A DNA stretch of 64,000 bases from Panonychus citri (Eukaryota; Arthropoda; Arachnida; Trombidiformes; Tetranychidae): the NCBI RefSeq assembly GCF_014898815.1, contig NW_026515541.1, positions 620,001 to 684,000 on the forward strand, given 5' to 3'. The position numbers and the translations under genes were made by a program. Under the pieces are notes generated by a model that saw nothing but the letters and a program-made list of their open reading frames with translations, did no database searches and had not been told where the DNA came from. This document shows, one piece after another, positions 11,837-22,784 of this stretch. Each line of letters begins with the position of its first letter. Positions within the stretch are counted from its first letter, which is position 1.

Positions 11837-12516
11837 AATTCAAAGGAAAAGCTTAATTGTTGGTATTCATAATTGAAGGAATCAGCACAATTTAACTAAA
11901 CATCACTTGATATCAAGACAATTTACTATTATGACTGCTCTATATCTCTCTATGTTCATCTTACTTGTAATTAATTGACTGAATTTTTCATAAATAATGT
12001 TCATCAATGAGACAAGAGCCAAAATCCAATTGCAATTATATTCAAGGTAATTTATTAATAAAAGTCTTGAAAATATCATCTCGAGTTGTGGTCACTATCT
12101 GGGTGACCACAACTCAATCAACTGTGCAATTAAAGTAAATAAAACCAATAACACTATCGAAATTCAATTGTTACATTTAAACGCGAACAATTAAATCCGA
12201 TTAAGATTTCGACGAAAAGTTGATCAGCTCAACTCAATTTCTAGTTACGAAAAAATCTTATTATCTCAATCGACAAACATTCAGATCATTAATATATTAA
12301 TATCAATAATTCAATAACTAATCATCAATAATTAACAATGAATTAACAATGAATTCAAAAGAATTGAATTATATTTAATCACAACCCGTTATGAAATATA
12401 ATATTTTTATTAGTGTATTAAAATTGAAATAAACACTTGCATCTAAACAACAATTTACTCATTTGTTATTGATAAGCTTCCAAAGTCTCGATTAGTTTGA
12501 TTGATTGATTTTTAAA

Positions 12517-13387
12517 ATGGAGTTTATGTTGATTGTGACGATTGGATTGTCGATGATTTGTCAATGTTTTTCTATGGATGGTTTCCAATTGAATCAAACG
12601 AGACCGACAACAATCACCAATAGTCTTAGAATTGTTAATGGCGATATAGTTCCCGCTGACAATTCTGATTTTTTTTTCCTCGTAACATTAGTTCGTCTAG
12701 AAGAAGACGGCAGTTTAACTGTTTTTTGTGGTGGTGCGATTCTGAGACCGGACGTCGTTATAACGGCTTATCATTGTTTCGAAGGGTGAGTAATCATATC
12801 GAGTTTGAGTTCTTCTCTCTTATAATTTTGTCTTTAATCGTATCAGGGAGGATCTAAGTAAGGTTTTCATTCGTCCTAATTACGACAATACTATTAACGA
12901 TATACCGTTAGAGCTTTATTATGGAATCTCGAGAGTAAGCTATCGTGAAGAAGCAGATATTAATGATATTTGTCTTGTATTTTTGGATACACTGTTAGAG
13001 TTAAGTGAGCGTATTGGATCGATTTCTTTGCCTTCAGAGGAGATCGAGGATGGAACCAGTGTATATATTATGGGTTTTGGTCAATTATGGTTTAATGGAC
13101 CTATTTCGATGCAACTTCGAGTCGCTCGTCTCATCAAACAGCGTGATTTTCTCTGCTCTCAGTTTTGGTACACTCTTTTCCATGCTGATCGTCAATTTTG
13201 TACTTCTGGTCTGATGGGTGAAGATTCGTGTAAGGGAGATTCTGGTGGACCTTTGGTTGCAATGGAAGGTAATAAACTCGTTATTGTGGGTGTTGTTGCA
13301 TTCGGACTTGAATGTAGTTCATATTTTGGCGTTAATATGAAGGTTCTTGCTTATGTTGATTGGATTCAAATTCTTTTATATATGTAG
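12517..13387 (+). CDS. Secreted trypsin-like serine protease 4
   Basis: Exons 12517-12785 and 12847-13387; 269 aa, one codon longer than copies 1-3 because the end reads ILLYM. Signal peptide starts MEFMLIVTIGL. Activation R|IVNGDIVPAD. Triad: TAYHC, NDICLVFLD, CKGDSGGP; Asp189 present. The protein is very close to copy 3 through the middle (GFGQLWFNGPISMQLRVARL in both), pointing to recent duplication or gene conversion. Confidence 0.9.
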
Positions 13388-13599
13388 TCGAAATCTCGAT
13401 TGTACTAAGAATCAACTTGCAAAATGTTCTTAATCAAATTAATATTTAATATTATAATATAACATTAAATTATAAGCTATTACTCTTTGCTCAATTCTGA
13501 TTATGTTAATGATAATAATATACAATCAATCTAACTAATCATTAAACTTCTAACCATATTGTTAACTTTATCTTAACGATCACAACTTATGTTTCTATA

Positions 13600-14040
13600 T
13601 CAACAACACAATCTTGATTGTAACTGTTATATGGATGATGCCAAAATGTGGGATTTTTTGCTGAACTTTTCCGAACATTTTGAAATAGGTATCAATAGAA
13701 ATCTCTCTGTGAGCTGAGTCGAACGGACTGATCAGAATGAAAAAATTATTTTTACCTTGGGAATTAAATGTAAGTTTTTTGGGACACCATGATGCACCGA
13801 TCGGACCCAATTTTTTAGATGTAACTTTTCATGACAAGTTCCTTAAGTATGTGCCTTATCCCTGTTAGAGTTATCCAGTCAGCACCACGCGGAGGTAGGG
13901 TAGGACTTTGCTGACTACAGAAACTGTTACTTTAATGGAACAGTTTCCGGAGCTACAAAACCGTGGATTTAAATCCGCCGTACAACATAAAGTCTCGGCT
14001 TCATCCAATCATTAGAATAGATTTTTGTCGAGCTCTATTA
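13600..14040. other. Unique intergenic segment, unclassified
   Basis: Higher-GC stretch that interrupts unit homology between proteases 4 and 5. It contains a CAGTCAGCACCAC...TTTGCTGACT near-inverted pair (about 13875-13915) and a 71-codon minus-strand frame without similarity I can name. Possibly a decayed element. Confidence 0.35.
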
Positions 14041-14044
14041 ATCG

Positions 14045-14335
14045 CTTGTTTATTGTGAACTAAGGCCATGCAACGGGAAGATGCTTTCGAACAGCAAATC
14101 AGGATAATCAGCGCTCAACTCAAAGAGGTAATTTCGCTGTAATGATTAATTGATTGTGGTTCTAATTCTGATTCATTTCAATTGATTAACTAGGCTGAAG
14201 CTCGAGCTGAGTTTGCTGAACGAACTGTCATGAAATTACAAAAGGACGTCGATAGGCTTGAAGGTTTGTTTAATTGTTACGAATTGATTGTTAATCACAA
14301 ACTTTTGCTGAATTAACTGGTTACTAAAAGTCAAT
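14045..14335 (+). pseudogene. Tropomyosin remnant, copy 4
   Basis: Exon AMQREDAFEQQIRIISAQLK at 14065-14127 and exon AEARAEFAERTVMKLQKD at 14194-14263, both spliceable. They are followed by the same internal deletion as copy 3 into the AELTGY stop. Copy 3 carries only the later part, so copies 3 and 4 share one deleted ancestor. Confidence 0.85.
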
Positions 14336-15029
14336 GGAAAAGCTTAATTGTTGGTATTCATAATTGAAGGAATCAGCACAATTTAACTAAACATCACTTG
14401 ATATCAAAACAATTTACTATTATGACTGCTCTGTATCTCTCTATGTTCATCTTAATTGTGATTAATTGACTGAATTTTTCATAAATAATGTTCATCAATG
14501 AGACAAGAGCCAAAATCCAATTGCAATTATATTCAAGGTAATTTATTAATAAAAGTCTTGAAAATATCATCTCGAGTTGTGGTCACTATCTGGGTGACCA
14601 CAACTCAATCAACTGTGCAATTAAAGTAAATAAAACCAATAACACTATTGAAATTCAATTGTTACATTTAAACGCGAACAATTAAATCCGATTAAGATTT
14701 CGACGAAAAGTTGATCAGCTCAACTCAAGTTCTAGTTACAACAAAATTTTTTTTCGTTCATCTGATTATCTCAATCGACAAACATTCAGATCATTAATAT
14801 ATTAATATCAATAATTCAATAACTAATCATCAATAATTAACAATGAATTAACAATGAATTCAAAAGAATTGAATTATATTTACTCACAACCCGTTATGAA
14901 ATATGATATTTTTATTAGTCGATTAAAATTGAAATAAACATTTGCATCTAAAAAACAATTTACGCATTTGTTATTAACAAGCTTCCAAAGTCTCGATTAG
15001 TTTGATTGATTGATTGATTGATTTTTAAA

Positions 15030-15915
15030 ATGGAGTTTATGTTGATTGTGACGATTGGATTGTCGATGATTTGTCAATGTTTTTCTATGGATGGTTTTCA
15101 ACTGAATCAAAAGAGACCAACAACAATCACCAAGAGTCTTACTATTGTTAATGGCGATGTCGTTCCAGCCGACAGCTCTGATTATTATTACATGGTTACA
15201 TTAGCTCGTCTAAACGAAGACGGCAGTTTAACTGTTTTTTGTGGTGGTGCAATTCTGAGACCGGACGTCGTTATAACGGCTTATCATTGTTTCAAAGGGT
15301 TAGTAATCCTATCGAGTTTGAGTTCTTCTCTCTTATAATTTTGTCTTAAATCTTATCAGGGAGGTTCTAAGTAAGGTTTTCATTCGTCCTAATTACGACA
15401 ATACTATTAACGATATACCGTTAGAGCTTTATTATGGAATCTCGAATATTAGCACTCATGAAGAAGCAAATGTTCATGATATTTGTCTTGTACTTTTGGA
15501 TACACCGATAGAGTTTAGTGATCGTATTAAATCAATTTCCTTGCCTTCAGAAGAAGTCGGGGATGGAACCAGTGTATATGTTATGGGTTTTGGTAGAATG
15601 TGGACTGATGGACCAATTTCGATACAACTTCGAACTGCTCGTCTCACCAAACAGCCTGACTTTCTCTGCTCTCAGTTTTGGCCCAAGTCTTTCCACGATG
15701 ATCGTCATTTTTGCACTGCTGGTCCGATGGGTGAAGATTCGTGTAAGGGAGATTCTGGTGGACCTTTAGTTCAAATGGAAGGTAGTAAAGTCGTTATTGT
15801 GGGAATTGTCTCATTCGGAGCTGATTGTGGATCAGATTATGGCGTTAATATGAAGGTTTTCGCTTATGTTGATTGGATTCGAACTCTTTTGGAGTCGAAA
15901 TCTCGATTGTGCTAA
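15030..15915 (+). CDS. Secreted trypsin-like serine protease 5, with extended C-terminus
   Basis: Exons 15030-15298 and 15360-15915 give 274 aa. Donor is GTTAGT rather than the GTGAGT of the others. Signal peptide as copy 4. Pre-activation residue is Thr (SLT|IVNG). Triad: TAYHC, HDICLVLLD, CKGDSGGP; Asp189 present; SFG at 214-216. The ancestral TAG stop has become GAG (CTT TTG GAG TCG), so translation continues six or so codons (ESKSRLC) into the former 3'UTR and adds an unpaired Cys at the end. Confidence 0.9.
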
Positions 15916-16541
15916 GAATCAACTTGTAAAATATTCTTAATCATTTGCATGTAACTCAATTCTGATTATGTTAATGATACTAATTCACAATCAATCAAAT
16001 TAATCATTAAACTTTTAACCATGTTGTTAACTCCATCTCAAAGATCACAGCTTATGTTTCCACATCAACACCATTCTGATTGTAATATTTCAAAGCTAAT
16101 TGTTGATAAAATTTTGATTAGTCGATTCACATCAATTGAAATAGTTGACACATTCATTGAAAAGCTATTAATTAAAAATCATTCTAATGTCTTAATTAGT
16201 TGCAGTTAATGATAAAATGCATGATAATGGTCGATATTTTAAGATACATGTATTATCTTTACAAATGGTCATCCGATTTACATGTAGTGAATAGAGTTCT
16301 GACTAATCATCAATACCTGTCCGAATGTAATGGAATTGGTTGCTAACTCAAGTTCGATGGCTTTATGCTCAAAGATATTCTCAATTATTTACTGAGAATA
16401 AAAACTGTAAACCATATTGTTGACTTGCTCTTAATGATTAAGTTGATATTTTCAAACTTGTTGATATTAAAATATCAACAGCATCAGTTTGGTTGTATTT
16501 CAAAGCTAATTATTGATAATAGTTTTCTGACTCAGTTTCAA
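15916..16541. other. Intergenic between proteases 5 and 6
   Basis: AT-rich. Two stretches (about 16010-16110 and 16400-16520) resemble each other and the protease 3' flank (TCAACACCAT...GATTGTAATTTCAAAGCTAAT). No gene seen. Confidence 0.5.
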
Positions 16542-17467
16542 ATGATATTTACACTTATTTTTATTGTTCTCGCCGATTTGATTACAATTAGTCAGCAATC
16601 AGTGTTGAATGAGGATCATAATGAAAACGATCCTTCGTCGGAAGATGAGTTCCCGTTAATCCCTATGATCTTCAATGGGACCTCAGTTGAAACTGATTCT
16701 CGTGAATTTAAATACTATGTTTCAATTCATCATCAAGTTAATGGTGAATTGGACTTAGTTTGTGGCGGAATAATTTACAAACCAACAATTATAATTAGCT
16801 CGTCAGTTTGTGTGGATGGGTTAGTATTTGTTTGAGATAATCAATAATACAAATCTAATCAAACTGTTTTCTTAATTGTTTGTACAGATTAGAGTTTGAT
16901 AAGACCTTCATCAGACCAAATTACGACAATTCAATTAAATTGTTGGACATTGAGAAATATTTTCCAGTGAAAGAAATAGTTTTTCATCTTAATCCTCATG
17001 GTTACATTGATTATGATTACGATATTTGTTTGATACAATTAACTAAGCCAATTCAATTTGACGATTCTATTGGACCGATTAACTTACCTGATGAACAATA
17101 TGAACCAGGTATCGATTTAGTTACCATGGGATTTGGTGAGATCGACCGACTGACTCCAACTTTGGAACTAAAAAAAATAACGTTAACCCTTCGATCTGAC
17201 GATTATTGTGATCAGAGAATAAATGATTTCCTACCAACTCTTACAATCTGCGCTGGAATCGAGGCTCTCGGAGGTGCTTGTCTCGGCGACGGAGGTGGAC
17301 CTTTGGTTCACATTGAAAACGATCGACATATTCTAGTTGGAATCATTTCCTCCGGGTTCGAATGTGGCTCTCGAATTAAACCAAACGTTTTCGTGAACGT
17401 TTTCCATTTCGTCGATTGGATTAAAGAGCAATCAGAAAATCTAATAGATCAAAAACATTATCACTAA
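16542..17467 (+). CDS. Catalytically dead serine protease homologue (array member 6)
   Basis: Exons 16542-16819 and 16888-17467 (same phase-2 intron as the array) give 285 aa. Signal peptide MIFTLIFIVLADLITIS. The pro-region is acidic (NEDHNENDPSSEDE) and the IVNG site is replaced by IFNG without a basic residue. His57 is Val (SSSVC), Asp102 is kept (YDYDICLIQL) and Ser195 is Gly (CLGDGGGP). The fold-defining cysteines and the FIRPNYDN motif are conserved. It is most likely a secreted, non-enzymatic homologue (binding or decoy role is inference). The frame is long and clean, so it seems maintained by selection rather than decayed. Confidence 0.9.
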
Positions 17468-18226
17468 TTGTTGATAATCTCTGCAAATTAACTCAACTAC
17501 GAATTATTATCAATATTAGAATCCAGATCGATTGAAATTCAATATCAATTAGTAAACATTCAATAAGAAACTAGATCGAATTTCAACAAACTCTAATAAC
17601 CATCATGATTGAAGATAGAAAATTTTCTCTTAATTTACAATTTTCATCATCTTATTTTCTTGCAATTAATTAAAGGAGTTTATTGATTTTCCATTTAAAT
17701 AAACCGATTGTTCATTTTCAAAATTCGCGTCACTTTTTCCCCTTTTGTTTTGACATTAACCCAACATGTGAATATGAGTTTCCATTGATGTTTTGTTTCA
17801 TCTTCTCGTTTGTTTTTAAATTTAATTCTAATTGTTTGTCCCTTTCCAATAGTTCAATGTCACAAATTGATTGTTTTAATTGTCCCTTTGTTGGTTTGTA
17901 TCCTATTAGAGTTCCCAATCAGATGGTCATTTGATTTTCTTTGTTTCCTTTTTTTGAATTTTTCTCTGTCGCTGTTTCTTCATTTCGAGCTTATTTTTCT
18001 GGGCCTCACATTGGAAATTGATTGAATTAATTTCAAATGCGAACCAGACAATTAAATTATCCTGTTACCTGTTAATCAACTGCTTCTAATTATATGGTGA
18101 GTGTCATTAAGATTCACCTCCTTACATGAGTGTTTCTTGGTTCTTACTAACCAAAGTAACAATATTTTGGTTTATTCATTTGGCTAATTGTTATTTTTTT
18201 GTCATTCTTTTAGATTTTGATTAACC
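17468..18226. other. Intergenic plus 5'UTR of the F-box/FIST gene
   Basis: T-rich on the plus strand. A candidate 5'UTR intron runs from GTGAGT at about 18095 to TTTTAG at 18213, ending 13 bases before the ATG. ORFs here are not convincing. Confidence 0.5.
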
Positions 18227-19666
18227 ATGGACGAGAAAGATAAATCAGCGGTGACCAGAATCGCCCGAAATGAGCTTATACTGAACAATATATTCATTCA
18301 TCTGGACCAGAAGAGCCTTGACCAGTGCCTTTCAGTTTGTCGTCAATGGTATTATTTGGCAAAATCTGTCGATCGATCAAAGAGGAAAATTTTCCAAATA
18401 ATCTCAGTCTTTCTAATTGATCGATTCAATTCACTCTACATTGAAAGATCGCGAACATTAAGTCTTGCAAATCCCATCGGGAGTATCGTCGATTTTGATA
18501 CAAGATCAATAATCAAAGGACCAGAAATTTTCGAGTATCAATTCTTATTCACCTTAAAGAGATCATATTCTCAACCTAAATGTTTGATTCTCTTTGAAGG
18601 TAATAATGTTAAAATTGGTAAAAAACGTCGTTGGAAACGAGCCAAAGTGATCAACACTATTCGCTCAAGTTTACCTCATGATTGCGCTGTTATTGGGATC
18701 GACGCTCATTATGGGATAATTGGTGAAGATTCAGAGTCAACATTAAGCCGATACAAAGACCCGATGACAATAAGCTATGATTTATGTGGCCTATTTGGTA
18801 TCTCTTGTTTCATGCTACCCAAATACGAAGGTGTGACAATAACAATCTTCGAACGGGCAACCGATGAATTAGAGGAAGATTTTAATTTTCCCGATGATGT
18901 TAAAGCGGTCATACTTTTCTCATCTGGAGTTGGTCATCATGGTAATTATTTGGCCCATTCTCAGGTTGATGCGATTTTTGACCATTTTCAGGGTCAACTG
19001 GCCTTGGGAGGAGCTCAGGTTAATGATAAACTGGTCACTAGACAACCGACTGTCCTTTACTATTCCGATGATACGGCCAACTTTTACTTCATCAACGGAC
19101 CTCCACCTTATAATTCAATGTTTAATCCAAAGAAAATGTCACTCATTGGAATACAATTCAGTGGATCAAATTGTTCAGCAGCAAGTTTATCAATCGATCC
19201 ATTGGTTTCAAATGATTATAATGACGGTGATTTGATTATGAAAGAATTGGACCACATTGAGGCGACACTGATTGAATTTAGGTCCAACCTAACATTTGCT
19301 TGTGATACAATCGGCTCATGTAATGAGTCAATCGCATTTCTATTTTTTAATTTTGATTCTTATCGTCGTTATGTTAATCATACTAATGATGTTAATTCAG
19401 GAGTTTCCATTTTCCATAAAGTCTTTCCAAAAACCCATATAACGGGTGTCCTTTGTCACGCTCAATATCAACACAATTACACAAAAAGCCAGATGAATCA
19501 AGAAAATCTTCAACAATTAGATTATCAGCTGAAACAAATGGACATTAATCTCAATTTAACTAATCAATCATTAACTAAATCAGATGAATCGAAATCAACA
19601 AATACAAGCTTATTACCATCTCCACAAGGTATTGCCAGTTTTGTGATCATAAACATACAAAAATAA
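18227..19666 (+). CDS. F-box and FIST domain protein (FBXO22-like)
   Basis: Single uninterrupted 479-codon frame. Residues about 13-46 are an F-box (NELILNNIFIHLDQKSLDQC then VCRQWY), the adaptor for SCF ubiquitin ligase through SKP1. From about 95 to the end it matches the FIST N/C arrangement of FBXO22, with SSGVGHHGNYLAHSQVD and GGAQVND in the FIST_C part. FBXO22 is a nuclear/cytoplasmic SCF substrate receptor; a sensor role for FIST is from the family. The human protein is about 400 aa. The extra length here is a polar, Asn/Gln/Ser-rich tail before the terminal IASFVIIN strand. This is the only full copy; fragments lie at 26949, 31424, 42100 and 62280. Confidence 0.88.
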   Translation: MDEKDKSAVTRIARNELILNNIFIHLDQKSLDQCLSVCRQWYYLAKSVDRSKRKIFQIISVFLIDRFNSLYIERSRTLSLANPIGSIVDFDTRSIIKGPEIFEYQFLFTLKRSYSQPKCLILFEGNNVKIGKKRRWKRAKVINTIRSSLPHDCAVIGIDAHYGIIGEDSESTLSRYKDPMTISYDLCGLFGISCFMLPKYEGVTITIFERATDELEEDFNFPDDVKAVILFSSGVGHHGNYLAHSQVDAIFDHFQGQLALGGAQVNDKLVTRQPTVLYYSDDTANFYFINGPPPYNSMFNPKKMSLIGIQFSGSNCSAASLSIDPLVSNDYNDGDLIMKELDHIEATLIEFRSNLTFACDTIGSCNESIAFLFFNFDSYRRYVNHTNDVNSGVSIFHKVFPKTHITGVLCHAQYQHNYTKSQMNQENLQQLDYQLKQMDINLNLTNQSLTKSDESKSTNTSLLPSPQGIASFVIINIQK

Positions 19667-19859
19667 AAGTACAAAATCAACTAAATAGCAAAGTTAATCA
19701 AAAACGATTAACTTGACACTTGTTATAATCGATTTTGTCATTTCAAGCCAAACTTGGATTCGAAAGGTTCATGATAATCAACACAATCGACATTTTCGCG
19801 AATATTTTCATTAAAAATGAATTTTCCTCCCAGACCAAGATTTAAATGAGGGTTCTATT

Positions 19860-20258
19860 TTATTTTTCCATGTTCGTGATGCCAGAACAAAATAAAGACG
19901 AACTAAATGTTACCAGACCCATAATCCGTCCAAACGGCTTTAATTTCGTATTTAAGATTTCCATTCGTCGCGATGAAATCGATGCATTAATTTTTTCTGG
20001 TCGATTCTTTTTGGCATAAAATTTACAATCCATGCATACCCAAGCTATGAGTTTTTTGGCTTTTTTTTCGTAGAGAGTCGCGTTGAGAACATCGTGGCCG
20101 GACAAATTTCGGAAGTTAAAATCCCCCGCGACCACTAAACTGCCGACAGGTTCGTGCTTATAGACGTTAGCATCTTCTCCGCTGGTTACCATCCTAATAA
20201 GAGTTAAACGCACGCAGGCCAGAAAAGACGAATTGTAACGAAAATGGGTAAGGCTCAA
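19860..20258 (-). other. Unrecognised 132-codon frame in duplicated FBXO22 3' flank
   Basis: Open minus-strand frame containing SLVVAGDFNF and AWVCMDCKFYAKKNRP. The W-x-C-x2-C pattern loosely recalls FLYWCH-type zinc modules, but spacing does not fit. A second, frame-broken copy lies at 31915-32290. I cannot name it; it may be a repeat rather than a gene. Confidence 0.3.
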
Positions 20259-20412
20259 GATTCGGACATATCCTGAGCCTTATCTCTATTTCTTTAATTA
20301 ATTACAATTGCAATATCTTTTATCCTTTTAGTATCACACAGAGCAGGCTGAAAATCAATTGCTGATATCTAGAATTTCACGTTGTTTAATTCTAGATAAT
20401 TGCCCTAAAATT

Positions 20413-20583
20413 AATGTTCAATTTGCATTGAGGTTCCAAAGAAAATCAACAAAAACAATTAGCACCAATTGAGTAAATATGCTTGAGACACGTACGATCC
20501 TTGGTGAATTCTGGTTCAGAGGCGCTCGGTTATAAACTATTAATACTTGACATTTACACTTCTACGTAGATCTTGTTTACAAT
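20413..20583 (+). promoter_or_regulatory. Conserved upstream block of the SSP family, copy 1
   Basis: Contains the core GAGACACGTACGATCCTTGG followed by TGAATTCTGGTTCAGAGGCG and TTATAAACTATTAATACTTG. The block recurs about 180-315 bp before SSP start codons. Here it is 1.6 kb away only because nested transposons (20680-22086) sit in between. Function as promoter/enhancer is inferred from position and unusual conservation. Confidence 0.65.
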
Positions 20584-20830
20584 CAATTAATCATTTAAAT
20601 AAATAAAATTTTTTATTTGATCAGTCTTGATACGACTAAATTATCTAATCTAGTTTGATATAAAAGTACAAATTGATTACAGTCAAGTACCTGAAATTGT
20701 CAGTACCTAAATTTTATTAGTTAAGCCCCTTTTTGGGCATATAGAGAGGCTTATAGGGCACCTCTCTTGAACCGTTACAAGTTTTTATTACATTTTTAAT
20801 TTTTTTGAGAAATTACAGTTTAATCAGAGG

Positions 20831-20906
20831 GTGGGCAAGTCGGGATTGAACCCATGTCATCGTAGATCAGAGTCCACGACACTAACCAATTGGCTAGCAA
20901 CTCTAC
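20831..20906 (-). repeat. tRNA-like sequence (degenerate, SINE-head type)
   Basis: The minus strand has a clear A box (TAGCCAATTGG) and, 44 nt on, a B box (GGTTCAATCC), the internal pol III promoter of tRNAs. The acceptor and D stems do not pair and the anticodon stem-loop has the wrong length, so it is not a working tRNA. It may be a tRNA-derived SINE head or tRNA pseudogene captured in the outer MITE. Confidence 0.6.
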
Positions 20907-21173
20907 CTAAAACTGTCCACCGATCGTAGCTCCATCTATCTAACTGGAACTAGCCCCCATTGAATTAATTAGAGCGAATATTTTTTTTCTTGATTGAATC
21001 TCATCAAAATAATTTAAGAAAATTAAAATTATCATTTTCATGACAATTTCTAAGTGTTTAGAGGATTAGTTCAAGTGAAATATTTTTTTGATCAAAATGA
21101 TTGATTAATTTACACCCCTTTCAAATCGCCCGCCCTTCGAATAATCCGTACAAAAAGGGGACAATTTTAGGTA

Positions 21174-22076
21174 CAGTCAGACCTCTCATATTTATTTATT
21201 TTAAGCTTTAACAGCGGCCTCAGGGGAGGCTTCGATGAATTAAAATTCATCGTTTCCGGTAATGACGACCGTACCAGGGAAAGGGGAAAGAGGGACAAGG
21301 AAGGGAATAATTGATGAGGAAAAGAAAACAATACAATAATTAACAATTTTTCTCCCCTGAGGCCGAATACAAATTTGAGATAAAATTTAAAAATATAATT
21401 TAGTCACAATGGACAAAATGTCCTTTCAAAATAAATGGACAAAATGTCCTTTCAAAACAAATGGACTAGAGTCCTTTCAATACAAATCCCATTAGGGCTT
21501 TTATAAATATTATTAATTGAGTGGTTAGTTTGATTGTCCAAAGTCCAAAAAACGGTTAACTCATTAAGTATGAAACGAAAAAAAAAGAAATAATAATAAA
21601 CAAATAAAATTAGAATTTCAATCTAATCAAAGAAATAGAGAAAAGAAAATTGAATCAGATTATCAACAAAACTTACCAAGAAAAAGAAAATGGTTCAAGT
21701 TATTACGACGCAATAATAGCTCAGTTTTTAGAGTAACAAAAATAACTAAAGTAACTGTTGAACTATCATAATTTTGGTATCAACTTGATCCGTATGATAA
21801 GATAAATAATAATAACATAAAATTCAATTTTAAATTCACAGGTAAAGTTAATTAAATTAAAGTTTATCAGGAGCTAAAAAATTCATATTTTAACACTTTC
21901 ATATTTTAACAAAATCGCTCCATCTATTGGATTTTAGGTTTGTCCTCAATCTTTTTCCATGGGAAATTAAATAACACATATTCTCAATCAATTTTAGCCA
22001 ATCACATCTCTTCATAGACTAGTGACATCTATTGGATTTACCTACCCGTTTTGCTAAAATATGAGAGGTCTGACTG
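21174..22076. mobile_element. Inner MITE, 903 bp, TIR CAGTCAGACCTCTCATATTT
   Basis: 20-bp perfect inverted ends with TA duplications at 21172-21173 and 22077-22078. The target was the TA in the right inverted repeat of the outer element. The interior contains a short tandem repeat and stretches also found at 36990-37210 and 59540-59740 (for example GAATT...ATCGAAGCCTCCCC in reverse). No transposase. Confidence 0.9.
21409..21486. repeat. Three 26-bp tandem repeats
   Basis: Three units of ATGGACAAAATGTCCTTTCA plus six bases; each holds a small palindrome (GGAC...GTCC). Lies in the inner MITE. Confidence 0.9.
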
Positions 22077-22151
22077 TACTTGACTGTAAATTACAGTCTG
22101 TAATACATTTGTCACCAAGTTTTTAAAATCAGTTTAACAACGACAATCATC

Positions 22152-22718
22152 ATGATTAGATCAATTGTGTTCGTTATCTTAATTATTAATTCATTTTCTT
22201 TAATCAATTGTGATGAAAACCTAACCAATCCATTTTTGATTTATACTAACTTTTGTTCAATGGTGAAAAACTCTACAATAGCACCTATTGAGAGTTTGTG
22301 TATATCTTACGTTGGACTTGCAAAAACTCTTGAGGTTAGTGCTAATCACGACTTATTGTGGTAATTAACTAATAATTGTCTTTATTGTTTAAAGGATCTA
22401 TCACCCAAAAATGAGTACGATTTGTTGACCGATTGCAAAAAAACACTTTCACCCAGTGAATTAAATAAAGTAATTGAGTCTTGTTCTAAGCCTCACACGG
22501 AAGCGTCCATAAATAAGGTACAACAATCAACTAATTTTCGAGTAAATTGCTCAAGGTTCGAGACTAATTTAAATGTGATCGTTTATTTTTTATCAATTAA
22601 GGGAGTAGACTGCCTCAAGAAATTTGGTAATTCCAAGAAGTTTTTGAGTAAGAAGCCGTTGGATGCAATCCTTTCCTTTAAAAAGACTCCTCAAGTAGAA
22701 GTTTGTCTTAAAGCCTAA
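22152..22718 (+). CDS. Small secreted six-cysteine protein SSP1
   Basis: Exons 22152-22334, 22395-22517 and 22602-22718, all phase 0, give 140 aa. Signal peptide MIRSIVFVILIINSFSLINC. The mature part carries six spaced Cys (FCSM, SLCIS, DCKK, ESCSK, DCLKK, EVCLK). Other members split the third exon in two; here it is continuous. Family not recognised. The small size, helical composition and six Cys superficially recall odorant-binding-like proteins, but this is a weak analogy. An orphan neurophysin exon follows at 22785, as expected from the SSP-hormone repeat unit. Confidence 0.75.
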
Positions 22719-22784
22719 TTAGTAAAGGTAATCAACAGTAATTTTCAAACTTTATTTGTTTTTCTCTCTCTCTCTCTCTTTCTC

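Larger units (their letters stand above)
20680..22086. mobile_element. Outer MITE (about 500 bp) with a second MITE nested in its right end
   Basis: Left end CAGTCAAGTACCTGAAATTG follows a TA (20678-20679). The right end is split: ...CAATTTTAGGTA, then the inner element, then TACTTGACTG and a final TA (22087-22088). Removing the inner element restores a 22-bp inverted repeat. It inserted between the TATAAAAGTACAA of the SSP1 promoter and its ATG; SSP2 shows the empty site. Confidence 0.87.

Noticed and set aside
16021..16209. 62-codon ORF between proteases 5 and 6
   Set aside because: Derived from the protease 3' flank; no start context, signal or similarity.
5396..17467. Venom or toxin gene cluster
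   Set aside because: Signal peptides and arrays of trypsin-fold proteins are equally typical of digestive enzymes in mites; nothing in the sequence indicates toxicity.
18894..19235. 113-codon frame inside the FBXO22-like gene
   Set aside because: Out-of-frame shadow; it recurs at 42148 and 62760 only because the host gene is duplicated.
19860..20258. 132-aa minus-strand protein as a LINE endonuclease (GDFN motif) or FLYWCH protein
   Set aside because: Only a four-residue motif fits; no further endonuclease motifs, zinc spacing wrong, and the paralogue at 31915 is frame-broken.
20831..20906. Functional tRNA gene on the minus strand
   Set aside because: A and B boxes are good, but acceptor and D stems do not pair and the anticodon arm is one base too long; kept only as a tRNA-like repeat.
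21409..21486. CRISPR-like array
   Set aside because: Three contiguous 26-bp tandem units without spacers, inside a eukaryotic MITE.
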